A stretch of DNA of 6,550 nucleotides from CAYOMP01 sp964405075 (GTDB taxonomy: Bacteria; Bacillota; Clostridia; Lachnospirales; Lachnospiraceae), in assembly GCA_964405075.1 (NCBI GenBank), contig CAYOMP010000158.1, positions 1-6,550 on the forward strand. The letters run 5' to 3'. The position numbers were made by a program, and so were the translations under genes. This document shows positions 1-5,793 of this stretch, piece after piece. Below the pieces are notes generated by a model. The model was not told the DNA's origin and did not search any database. It worked only from the letters and a program-made list of their open reading frames with translations. How positions within the stretch are numbered: position 1 is the stretch's first letter; the number at the start of each line of letters is the position of its first letter.

Positions 1-82
1 TCTATGATACTAGAATTTACTCTTGCCAACTGGAATTTACAAATACATTTAACTAAACTTAAATAAAATATAGAATATAAAC

Positions 83-111
83 TTGACACAAGAACAAATG
101 TTTGGTAATAT
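83..111 (+). promoter_or_regulatory. Sigma-A-type promoter of the radical-SAM/DUF4130 operon
   Basis: A perfect -35 TTGACA (83-88) and a -10 TAATAT (106-111) are separated by exactly 17 bases. The expected transcription start is near 118, giving a leader of about 85 bases before the first gene. A small hairpin is possible in the leader (CAATAA at 136-141 with TTATTG at 155-160), of unknown meaning. The two SOS-type boxes overlap this promoter, so it is probably repressed in undamaged cells. Confidence 0.85.
92..103 (+). promoter_or_regulatory. LexA (SOS) box 1, between -35 and -10
   Basis: The sequence GAAC-AAAT-GTTT fits the Gram-positive LexA operator (GAAC-N4-GTTC, with GTTT as the second half in clostridial variants). 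It lies entirely inside the 17-base promoter spacer, the classic position for repression by blocking RNA polymerase. LexA binding is inferred from the motif and its placement. Confidence 0.75.
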
Positions 112-117
112 AAAAAC

Positions 118-129
118 AAACAAATGTTC
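118..129 (-). promoter_or_regulatory. LexA (SOS) box 2, over the transcription start
   Basis: Read on the minus strand this is GAAC-ATTT-GTTT, flanked by C and G to give CGAACATTTGTTTG, close to the Bacillus-type SOS consensus. Its centre lies 26 bp from that of box 1, and it covers the predicted transcription start. The boxes share the plus-strand core AACAAATGTT. A second well-formed site at the same promoter makes a chance match unlikely. Confidence 0.72.
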
Positions 130-191
130 GTGAGGCAATAAGCTATACGTTTGGTTATTGAATAGAGAACTAGGATTATTTTTGGCATAAT

Positions 192-199
192 GAGGTGAG
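192..199 (+). promoter_or_regulatory. Ribosome binding site that selects the GTG start at 203
   Basis: GAGGTGAG lies a few bases before the GTG at 203. The in-frame ATGs at 221 and 230 have no well-spaced Shine-Dalgarno; the AAGAAG before 221 is only 2 bases away. The ATG at 201 is in another frame and meets a stop at 240. The site therefore favours GTG 203, although homologues may begin nearer the ATG at 221. Confidence 0.65.
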
Positions 200-202
200 A
201 AT

Positions 203-1546
203 GTGGTTATTCAAGAAGCAATGTCCGTTATGGAAAAATTAGAAATATTATCAGATGCTGCTAAATATGATGTGGCGTGTACATCTAGTGGCAATTCCAG
301 AAAAGGCAATGGCAAAAGTATAGGTAATTGCGAAAAAGGAGGTATTTGCCATAGTTTTTCAGCTGATGGAAGATGTATATCTTTGTTGAAAATATTATTT
401 ACGAATCATTGTATTTTTGACTGTAAATATTGTATTAACCGTTCATCAAATGACGTGGTAAGAACCTCGTTTACACCAGATGAGGTTTGCGAATTGACTA
501 TGGAATTTTATAGACGAAACTATATTGAAGGACTTTTTTTGAGTTCAGGCATAATCAAATCTCCTAATTTCACTTTGGGACTTATTTATGAAACTATATA
601 CAAGTTAAGAAATCAATACAATTTTAACGGATATATTCATGTGAAGGTTATACCAGGGGCAGATAGTGAATTGATACATATGTTAGGACTTTTAGTGGAT
701 AGAATGAGTGTCAATTTGGAGTTGCCAACAGCAGAAGGCTTGAAAACTTTGGCACCACATAAGAACCGCAAAAACATTTTAAAACCTATGCGGCAGATTC
801 AAAATGAGATAACTAATAATAAAAATGAATTAATTGTATATAATCGGTCAGAAAAGTTTGCACCGGCAGGGCAGAGTACCCAAATGATAGTGGGAGCTAC
901 TCCGGAGAATGACTTTCAAATTATTAGTGTAGCAGAGGCTTTATATAAACAATTTGATTTGAAGCGGGTTTTTTATTCAGCGTTTGTTCACGTAAATGAG
1001 GATTCGGCGTTACCGGTTATCCCGGGCGGTCCTCCTTTATTAAGAGAACATAGATTATATCAGGCGGACTGGTTGTTAAGATTCTATGGTTTTAAGGCAG
1101 ATGAATTATTATCAGAAAAGAGACCGAATTTTAATGTTATGTTAGACCCTAAATGTGATTGGGCAATCAGTCACTTAGAATGTTTTCCAATCGAAATAAA
1201 TAAAGCTGATTATTATACGTTGCTTAGAGTACCGGGTATTGGGTGTAAGTCTGCTATGAGAATAATTAGAGCTAGAAGACAGACTAACCTTAATTTTGAT
1301 GATATTAAAAAATTAGGTGTAGTATTAAAGCGTGCTTTATATTTTATAACGTGTAATGGGAAGATGATGTATAACACTAAGATAGAAGAAGATTATATTA
1401 CTAGGAATTTGCTAACTGTTAAGGAGAAACTACCGTTATATACTAATGAAGTTAAATACAATCAAATGTCTTTGTTTGATGATGTGAGATTTAACTTAGC
1501 ACCGGATGTGGTAGATAGGGGAAAAAGTATGTATGGACAATTATAG
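203..1546 (+). CDS. Putative DNA modification/repair radical SAM protein (TIGR03916-type) with C-terminal HhH
   Basis: This 447-residue protein matches the radical-SAM family annotated as putative DNA modification/repair, whose substrate is not established. The canonical CX3CX2C motif that binds the 4Fe-4S/SAM cluster is C70, C74, C77 (CIFDCKYC). Upstream cysteines C26, C43, C49 and C58 lie in the stretch ending GGICHSFSADGRC. The barrel follows, including the segment VNLELPTAEGL at 170-180. Residues 329-360 form a helix-hairpin-helix (INKADYYTLL, then VPGIGCKSAMRII), which normally contacts the DNA backbone, so DNA is the likely substrate. Length is close to full for the family, with no frameshift seen. 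It is the first gene of an operon with the DUF4130 gene 18 bases downstream, its usual partner, under a promoter carrying two SOS-type boxes. The start is GTG with a good ribosome site; ATG 221 is the alternative. Family assignment is strong; the reaction is unknown. Confidence 0.93.
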   Translation: MVIQEAMSVMEKLEILSDAAKYDVACTSSGNSRKGNGKSIGNCEKGGICHSFSADGRCISLLKILFTNHCIFDCKYCINRSSNDVVRTSFTPDEVCELTMEFYRRNYIEGLFLSSGIIKSPNFTLGLIYETIYKLRNQYNFNGYIHVKVIPGADSELIHMLGLLVDRMSVNLELPTAEGLKTLAPHKNRKNILKPMRQIQNEITNNKNELIVYNRSEKFAPAGQSTQMIVGATPENDFQIISVAEALYKQFDLKRVFYSAFVHVNEDSALPVIPGGPPLLREHRLYQADWLLRFYGFKADELLSEKRPNFNVMLDPKCDWAISHLECFPIEINKADYYTLLRVPGIGCKSAMRIIRARRQTNLNFDDIKKLGVVLKRALYFITCNGKMMYNTKIEEDYITRNLLTVKEKLPLYTNEVKYNQMSLFDDVRFNLAPDVVDRGKSMYGQL

Positions 1547-1564
1547 AGGTATTGAACGGATAAT

Positions 1565-2359
1565 ATGGATGTGAAAAATAATCAGAACAGTCAAATAATG
1601 CATATATTATTATGTGATGATAGCCTAGAAGGAATATTGTCAGCAGTATATTATGTATGGCAGTGTAAGCTTAATCACGAATATACAATGATAGAGTTAG
1701 GTAATAAATACGAATACAGATTATTTGCAGAATATGAAAGTGTATATGGAGACAGGGAAAAGGCAATAAAGGTGTTAAATACTATCAAGAATCAATTTGG
1801 TACAGAGGCCTACAATTGGATATGTATGTGTGCAGAGTCAGAATCTCCGCAAAAAGCAAATGCAATATACAAAATGATACACCTAGCCTTGAGTTTATCA
1901 AATCCCAGAAAAATCTGCGATTGTTTGAATAACGAATATGTAAGGACTGTATTTGAGTTATATAGAAATGTAAATAATGAGGTGCTTCATCTAAAGGGTT
2001 TTTTGAGATTTAAAGAATTAAATAATGGCGTTTTATTCTCAGAAGTTGGACCAAAGAATGATATTATTTCTAATATGGCAGTACATTTTGAGGATAGGTT
2101 ACCGAATGAGAATTGGATAATATATGATTCAACTAGAAATAAAGCAGCGATGCATAAGGCATATGATGTGTGGGTTATGGTCGATGATGCAGATATTGAT
2201 ATTGAAATAATAAAAGATATCTCTGATAATGAAGAGCGCTTTTGTACTATGTGGAAGATGTTTCATAAAACCATTGCTATTCAAAGTAGAACCAATAGAG
2301 AGTTACAGAGAAATATGCTGCCACTACGATTTAGAGATTATATGACAGAATTCGAATAG
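1565..2359 (+). CDS. TIGR03915/DUF4130 family putative DNA metabolism protein
   Basis: This 264-residue protein belongs to the DUF4130 family, found as a stand-alone partner of the upstream type of radical-SAM protein or fused to UdgX-type uracil-DNA glycosylase-like domains in other bacteria. Its biochemical role is not established. The N-terminal third (MHILLCDDSLEGILSAVYYVW, from residue 12) is the family's opening segment. The conserved core includes NEVLHLKGFLRFKEL (138-152, with H142, K144, R148), VHFEDRLP (173-180), WIIYDSTR (184-191) and a C-terminal block ending LPLRFRDYMTEF (252-263). It appears full length and is translated from the same message as the radical-SAM gene. Start ATG 1565 has AGAGGT 14 bases upstream and GAACGGA closer; ATG 1598 lacks a ribosome site but matches where many homologues begin. 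A role handling damaged or modified DNA is inferred from its partner and the SOS-type promoter. No terminator is evident after it. Confidence 0.9.
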   Translation: MDVKNNQNSQIMHILLCDDSLEGILSAVYYVWQCKLNHEYTMIELGNKYEYRLFAEYESVYGDREKAIKVLNTIKNQFGTEAYNWICMCAESESPQKANAIYKMIHLALSLSNPRKICDCLNNEYVRTVFELYRNVNNEVLHLKGFLRFKELNNGVLFSEVGPKNDIISNMAVHFEDRLPNENWIIYDSTRNKAAMHKAYDVWVMVDDADIDIEIIKDISDNEERFCTMWKMFHKTIAIQSRTNRELQRNMLPLRFRDYMTEFE

Positions 2360-2370
2360 GAAATATATAA
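2348..2370 (+). repeat. 23-bp imperfect direct repeat, copy A
   Basis: This copy spans the last codons and stop of the DUF4130 gene (GAA TTC GAA TAG) and the following bases (GAAATATATAA). It matches 3181-3203 at 21 of 23 positions. A GAATTCGAA motif recurs at 2380-2388. The repeat's function is unknown. Confidence 0.6.
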
Positions 2371-2431
2371 TTTTTATATGAATTCGAAGAGTATGACCCA
2401 CAGGCAAGTATGTATTTTAAATATATCTGTC

Positions 2432-2471
2432 AAAAAATAAAAAAAATATAAAAAAATTAAAAAAAAATAAA
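2432..2471 (+). promoter_or_regulatory. Phased A-tracts / UP-like element upstream of the HPr-like gene
   Basis: Four runs of 6 to 9 adenines (2432-2437, 2439-2446, 2450-2456, 2459-2467) have centres about 8 to 10.5 bp apart. Such spacing tends to bend DNA. The last run falls at about -50 relative to the predicted transcription start, where UP elements contact the RNA polymerase alpha subunit. Promoter activation is inferred. Confidence 0.5.
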
Positions 2472-2481
2472 CAAAGTATTA

Positions 2482-2509
2482 TTGACAAATAAAATTCTTG
2501 ATGTATAAT
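2482..2509 (+). promoter_or_regulatory. Consensus promoter of the HPr-like gene
   Basis: TTGACA (2482-2487) and TATAAT (2504-2509) are both perfect consensus hexamers, with a 16-base spacer. Transcription should start near 2516, leaving a leader of about 45 bases. The ATG at 2498 lies inside this promoter, upstream of the expected start, so it cannot be the translation start of the HPr-like protein. Confidence 0.87.
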
Positions 2510-2560
2510 AGCTTTAGTTACAAGATATTTTTTGTTTTTTATAGAAAGGAAGCATTTAGA

Positions 2561-2788
2561 ATGAACCAGCGTCAGATTAAATTAAATGCAACTGAAGAAG
2601 TTAGAGAATTTGTTTCAGCAGCTGAAAAATGTGATTTTGACATAGATGTATTTTATAATAGATTTATTATAGATGCTAAGTCAATTATGGGAGTTCTTAG
2701 TATGGACTTGAATAGAGTATTAACAGTTAAATACTTTGGAGAGAATGATAGCTTTGAAAATATGCTAGATAAGTTTGCAATTGCATAG
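2561..2788 (+). CDS. HPr-like protein lacking the phosphorylatable histidine
   Basis: This 75-residue protein has the HPr fold signature. The segment DIDVFYNRFIIDAKSIMGVL (27-46) aligns with the HPr stretch that ends in the regulatory-serine motif KSIMGVMSL, putting Ser41 at the position of HPr Ser46. The active-site loop that carries His15 in HPr (GIHARPA) is shortened and replaced by roughly ATEEVREFV, and the whole protein contains no histidine. It therefore cannot relay phosphate in the phosphotransferase sugar-uptake system. A regulatory role, as for Bacillus Crh, or another binding role is an inference. Short HPr-family proteins of this kind are common in Clostridia. The ATG at 2561 has AGAAAGGA ten bases upstream and follows the promoter; the longer reading from 2498 would start inside the promoter. 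The gene is monocistronic, with its own promoter and terminator. Confidence 0.85.
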   Translation: MNQRQIKLNATEEVREFVSAAEKCDFDIDVFYNRFIIDAKSIMGVLSMDLNRVLTVKYFGENDSFENMLDKFAIA

Positions 2789-2820
2789 TAGACATAATTA
2801 GAATATATGCCGTAATATCT

Positions 2821-2857
2821 AAGAGAATCTAATGTTTATATATTAGGTTCTTTTTTT
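2821..2857 (+). terminator. Rho-independent terminator of the HPr-like gene
   Basis: GAATCTAAT (2825-2833) pairs with ATTAGGTTC (2842-2850), a 9-bp stem with one G-U pair and an 8-base loop. It is followed directly by seven T residues (2851-2857). The A-rich bases before the stem can pair with the T-tract and lengthen it. It begins 32 bases after the stop codon. Confidence 0.88.
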
Positions 2858-3285
2858 GTGCCATTGGAAATACCCTGCTCAAAGCAATAAGTGTGGAGTT
2901 GAAATTGACGAACAAGCTATGAGAAGATTCGTGAAAAAATAAATATGTCTCTAATATCTAATAAAGGATAAAATGCAAGAATATTTCAAATTAGAAAAGT
3001 AGTGATTAAAGATTAATAATATATATTTATTTTTTTGCTTATAAAGGTTATTATAAAATAGGTTGTTTTTGAGTTGATGCATAACACTAGTAATTTTAGT
3101 CATGGGATGAAGGAAAAATAATCAATTTGACATAAATATTATCTCAAACAAAATCAAAAACCCTTTGGGAGGATGCACACGAATTTGAATAGGAAATATG
3201 TAAGTGTAATACTCACCAGCGGATTTTAAAAAAATTATTGTTATGGTAATTAACAGAATTAAAAAAATATTATAGAAAAATATGT
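2858..3285. other. Gene-poor AT-rich spacer before the helicase gene
   Basis: No convincing gene, tRNA or known riboswitch is seen in these 428 bases. They hold a short open stretch ending at 2942 that resembles a protein tail, a TTGACA at 3127-3132 without a good -10, a GGGAGG at 3167-3172 abutting an 18-codon ORF (ATG 3173), and copy B of the 23-bp repeat. The helicase promoter must lie here or further upstream, but no clear pair of hexamers was found. The length and lack of coding suggest decayed DNA or an unrecognised RNA or regulatory leader. Confidence 0.5.
3181..3203 (+). repeat. 23-bp imperfect direct repeat, copy B
   Basis: It matches copy A at 2348-2370 except at two positions (T for C at base 6, G for A at base 20). 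It even preserves the reading GAA-TTY-GAA-TAG that ends the DUF4130 gene. Beyond it, ACTCACCAGC and ATTTTAAA loosely resemble ACCCACAGGC and ATTTTAAA downstream of copy A, so the similarity may extend with a gap. Confidence 0.55.
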
Positions 3286-5742
3286 GTGAACATAAGTAGG
3301 TACTCTATGAATAAGTTAATGTCGATTTCACCAAATGAAAATAAAGAAAAAGAAGAAATAAATATAGAAGAAACAAAAGAAAGACAGCAAATCAAAATCT
3401 CAGTCAGGAATCTGATTGAGTTTATTTTGCGTTCAGGTGATATAGATAATACTGTTGGTGGAAAAAGCGATAAGGATGCTATGCAGGCAGGAAGTAAACT
3501 TCATAGAAAAATACAAAAATCAATGCCACCGGAATATATGGCAGAGGTAATGCTAAAACAGGTAATACCAAAGGGTGAATTTGATATTATAGTTGAAGGC
3601 AGGGCAGATGGAATAATTAAGCGAGAGGTTAATCTGAAAGAAGGTCAATGTCCAGTTACTATAGATGAAATTAAGTGTATGTATATGGACTTGGAAAAAT
3701 TGAGTGGTCCAATAGAGATACATGAGGCACAGGCAAAATGCTATGGATTTATATATTCTTTGCAGAATGAATTGCCAGAAATAGAAATACAGATGACATA
3801 TTGTAATATTGACACGGAAGAAAAGAGATATTTTAAGACTGTTTATACCTTTGAAGAATTGTCTAATTGGTTTCAGGAAATAATTAATGCCTATTACAAG
3901 TGGGCAAAGTTTCAATATGATTGGAGCATATTAAGGAACCAATCAATTAAAAATGTTGAATTCCCTTTTGAATATCGTGAAGGACAAAGAGAATTGACGG
4001 CTAATGTATACCGTGCCATTAGCAGGAAAACTCGCCTCTTTATTCAGGCATCAACAGGAGTTGGAAAGACTATTTCAACTGTATTCCCGGCAATTAAAGC
4101 TATAGGTGAGAGTAAGGGAGATAAGATTTTTTATCTTACAGCAAAGACCATAACGAGAACTGTTGCCAGTGAAGCATTTGAAATATTAAGAAAACAAGAG
4201 TTGAGATTAAAAACTATAATAATAACTGCAAAGGAAAAAAGTTGTCTTTGCGAGAAAATGGATTGTAATCCAGGCAACTGCCCATATGCAAAAGGTCATT
4301 ATGACAGAGTAAATGATGCTGTATTTGATTTAATTAATAATGAAGATTGTTTTGATAGAGAAAAAATAGAAGAATACGCTATTAAGCACAATGTATGTCC
4401 TTTTGAAATGAGTCTTGATGTATCCACTTGGAGTGATGCGATTATTTGCGATTATAATTATGTGTTTGATCCAAATGTTGCATTGAAGAGATTTTTTGCA
4501 GAAGGTAATAAAGGTGAGTACCTATTTTTGATAGATGAAGCACATAATTTAGTAGAACGTGGCAGAGAAATGTACAGTGCCAGCCTTTATAAGGAAGATT
4601 TCCTTATTATTAAGAATAAGGTAAAATATGAAAATATGAAATTAGCAAAAGCATTAGAGCGGTGTAATAGAAATTTATTAGTATTGAAGCGAGAATGCGA
4701 AAATTATGAGATACTGGAGAATATAGCTGCATTTGCCATGACATTACTTACCTTATCTGTAGAAATAGAAAAGTTCTTAGAAAGTTGTAATGATAGAGAG
4801 CTAAGAAAAGAAGTATTAGATTTTTACTTTGAAATAAGACATTTCATAAATATGTATGAAAATATGGATGATAATTATGTTACTTATACAGAACATGATA
4901 ATGAGGGTAGATTTAGAATTAAATTGTTTTGTGTTAATCCATCTAAATGTCTATGCGAATGTATTGAAAAAGGTAATAGTGCAGTATTTTTCTCGGCAAC
5001 CTTATTACCAATTAATTATTACAAGGCATTGTTAAGTGGTGATACCTCAGATTATGCAATATATGCAGAATCAATCTTTAAAGATGAAAATCGTAAAGTA
5101 CTTATAGGGACAGATGTGAGTAGTAAGTATACACGTAGAAATGTGGAAACTTATGAAAAAATTGCAGAATACATATATGAAACGATTAAAGTAAAAAAAG
5201 GAAAGTATATGGTATTTTTTCCTTCGTATAGGTTTATGCAGGATGTGTATTCACTACTCAATCAAGATGGGAAAGTTAAATATATATGCCAGCATCAGGG
5301 AATGAAAGAAATCGACAAGGAAGAATTTCTCAATGAATTCTCTGATTCAAGTAACGAAGAAGTAGTAGGATTATGCGTGCTTGGAGGTGTTTTTTCAGAG
5401 GGAATCGATTTGAAAGGTGACGATTTAATAGGTAGTATTATTGTTGGAACTGGTTTACCACAAATATGCAATGAGCGGGAAATATTGAAAAATTACTATG
5501 ATTTGCAAGGTGATAATGGATTTGATTTTGCTTATCGATTTCCGGGAATAAATAAGGTGTTACAGGCAGCCGGGCGAGTGATTCGAACAGAAGAAGATAA
5601 GGGAATAATTTTGTTATTAGATGATAGATTTGGAAATTACCAGTATAAACAATTGTTTCCAAGAGAATGGAAAAATATCGAGATGACCAATAGAAATAGA
5701 GTGCTTGGCAGTTTAAGGGATTTTTGGAAAAATGAGGATTAA
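3286..5742 (+). CDS. PD-(D/E)XK nuclease fused to XPD/DinG-type Fe-S DNA helicase
   Basis: This 818-residue protein combines two activities. Residues about 65-205 look like a RecB/Cas4-type nuclease: H73 (AGSKLH), D108 (GRADG), E128 and K130 (DEIK), then Q149xxxY153. Residues about 225-818 are a superfamily 2 helicase of the XPD/DinG/Rad3 group: a REGQREL motif with Q234, Walker A STGVGKT (256-262), DEAH (417-420), SAT (570-572), GVFSEGIDLKG (701-711) and QAAGRVIR (760-767) with R764 and R767. Between Walker A and DEAH, C320/C322, C327, C332 and C371 fit the 4Fe-4S cluster of this group. DNA unwinding coupled to cleavage in repair or recombination is inferred. The start is uncertain: GTG 3286 has little ribosome site, while ATG 3307 follows AAGTAGG; residues 15-35 are a charged, Lys/Glu-rich stretch before the conserved ISVRNLIEFILRSGDIDN. 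No SOS-type box was found nearby. Confidence 0.92.
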   Translation: MNISRYSMNKLMSISPNENKEKEEINIEETKERQQIKISVRNLIEFILRSGDIDNTVGGKSDKDAMQAGSKLHRKIQKSMPPEYMAEVMLKQVIPKGEFDIIVEGRADGIIKREVNLKEGQCPVTIDEIKCMYMDLEKLSGPIEIHEAQAKCYGFIYSLQNELPEIEIQMTYCNIDTEEKRYFKTVYTFEELSNWFQEIINAYYKWAKFQYDWSILRNQSIKNVEFPFEYREGQRELTANVYRAISRKTRLFIQASTGVGKTISTVFPAIKAIGESKGDKIFYLTAKTITRTVASEAFEILRKQELRLKTIIITAKEKSCLCEKMDCNPGNCPYAKGHYDRVNDAVFDLINNEDCFDREKIEEYAIKHNVCPFEMSLDVSTWSDAIICDYNYVFDPNVALKRFFAEGNKGEYLFLIDEAHNLVERGREMYSASLYKEDFLIIKNKVKYENMKLAKALERCNRNLLVLKRECENYEILENIAAFAMTLLTLSVEIEKFLESCNDRELRKEVLDFYFEIRHFINMYENMDDNYVTYTEHDNEGRFRIKLFCVNPSKCLCECIEKGNSAVFFSATLLPINYYKALLSGDTSDYAIYAESIFKDENRKVLIGTDVSSKYTRRNVETYEKIAEYIYETIKVKKGKYMVFFPSYRFMQDVYSLLNQDGKVKYICQHQGMKEIDKEEFLNEFSDSSNEEVVGLCVLGGVFSEGIDLKGDDLIGSIIVGTGLPQICNEREILKNYYDLQGDNGFDFAYRFPGINKVLQAAGRVIRTEEDKGIILLLDDRFGNYQYKQLFPREWKNIEMTNRNRVLGSLRDFWKNED

Positions 5743-5785
5743 AAAATCTGACACAGAATAGTGTTATAAATATTCTGTGTCAGAT
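5741..5785 (-). terminator. Rho-independent terminator of the LysR gene, in the convergent gap
   Basis: ATCTGACACAGAATA (5746-5760) and its exact complement (5771-5785) form a 15-bp stem with a 10-base loop. On the minus strand the stem is followed by six T residues (A's at 5741-5746), the canonical arrangement for the LysR transcript. On the plus strand no T-tract follows, so termination of the helicase message here would be weaker. It fills most of the 51-base gap between the two stop codons. Confidence 0.87.
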
Positions 5786-5793
5786 AAGTAAGC

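Noticed and set aside
11..40. Direct repeat TAGAATTTAC / TGGAATTTAC spaced exactly 20 bp apart upstream of the promoter.
   Set aside because: Short and AT-rich, with no matching known operator; it could be chance.
1..66. Open frame from the left edge to TAA at 64-66, as a possible gene end.
   Set aside because: It is only 21 codons, a second frame is also open to about 56, and the sequence matches no family I recognise. AT-rich non-coding DNA is as likely.
2348..2385. Hairpin from the two GAATTC sites and the AT-rich sequence between them, as a terminator for the DUF4130 gene.
   Set aside because: The stem is weak and asymmetric, with no T-tract after it.
2498..2560. 21-residue N-terminal extension of the HPr-like protein from ATG 2498.
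   Set aside because: That ATG lies within the promoter, upstream of the expected transcription start, and the extension does not resemble HPr.
3127..3155. TTGACA as the -35 of a helicase promoter.
   Set aside because: The sequence 16 to 17 bases downstream (CAAAAT or AAAATC) is a poor -10.
3553..3915. Minus-strand open frame within the nuclease part of the helicase gene.
   Set aside because: It is antisense to a clearly conserved domain, and its translation is rich in Phe, Tyr and Ile as expected of a shadow of AT-rich coding DNA.
5438..5662. Minus-strand open frame opposite helicase motifs V-VI.
   Set aside because: The plus strand here encodes the conserved QAAGRVIR motif, so this is a shadow frame.
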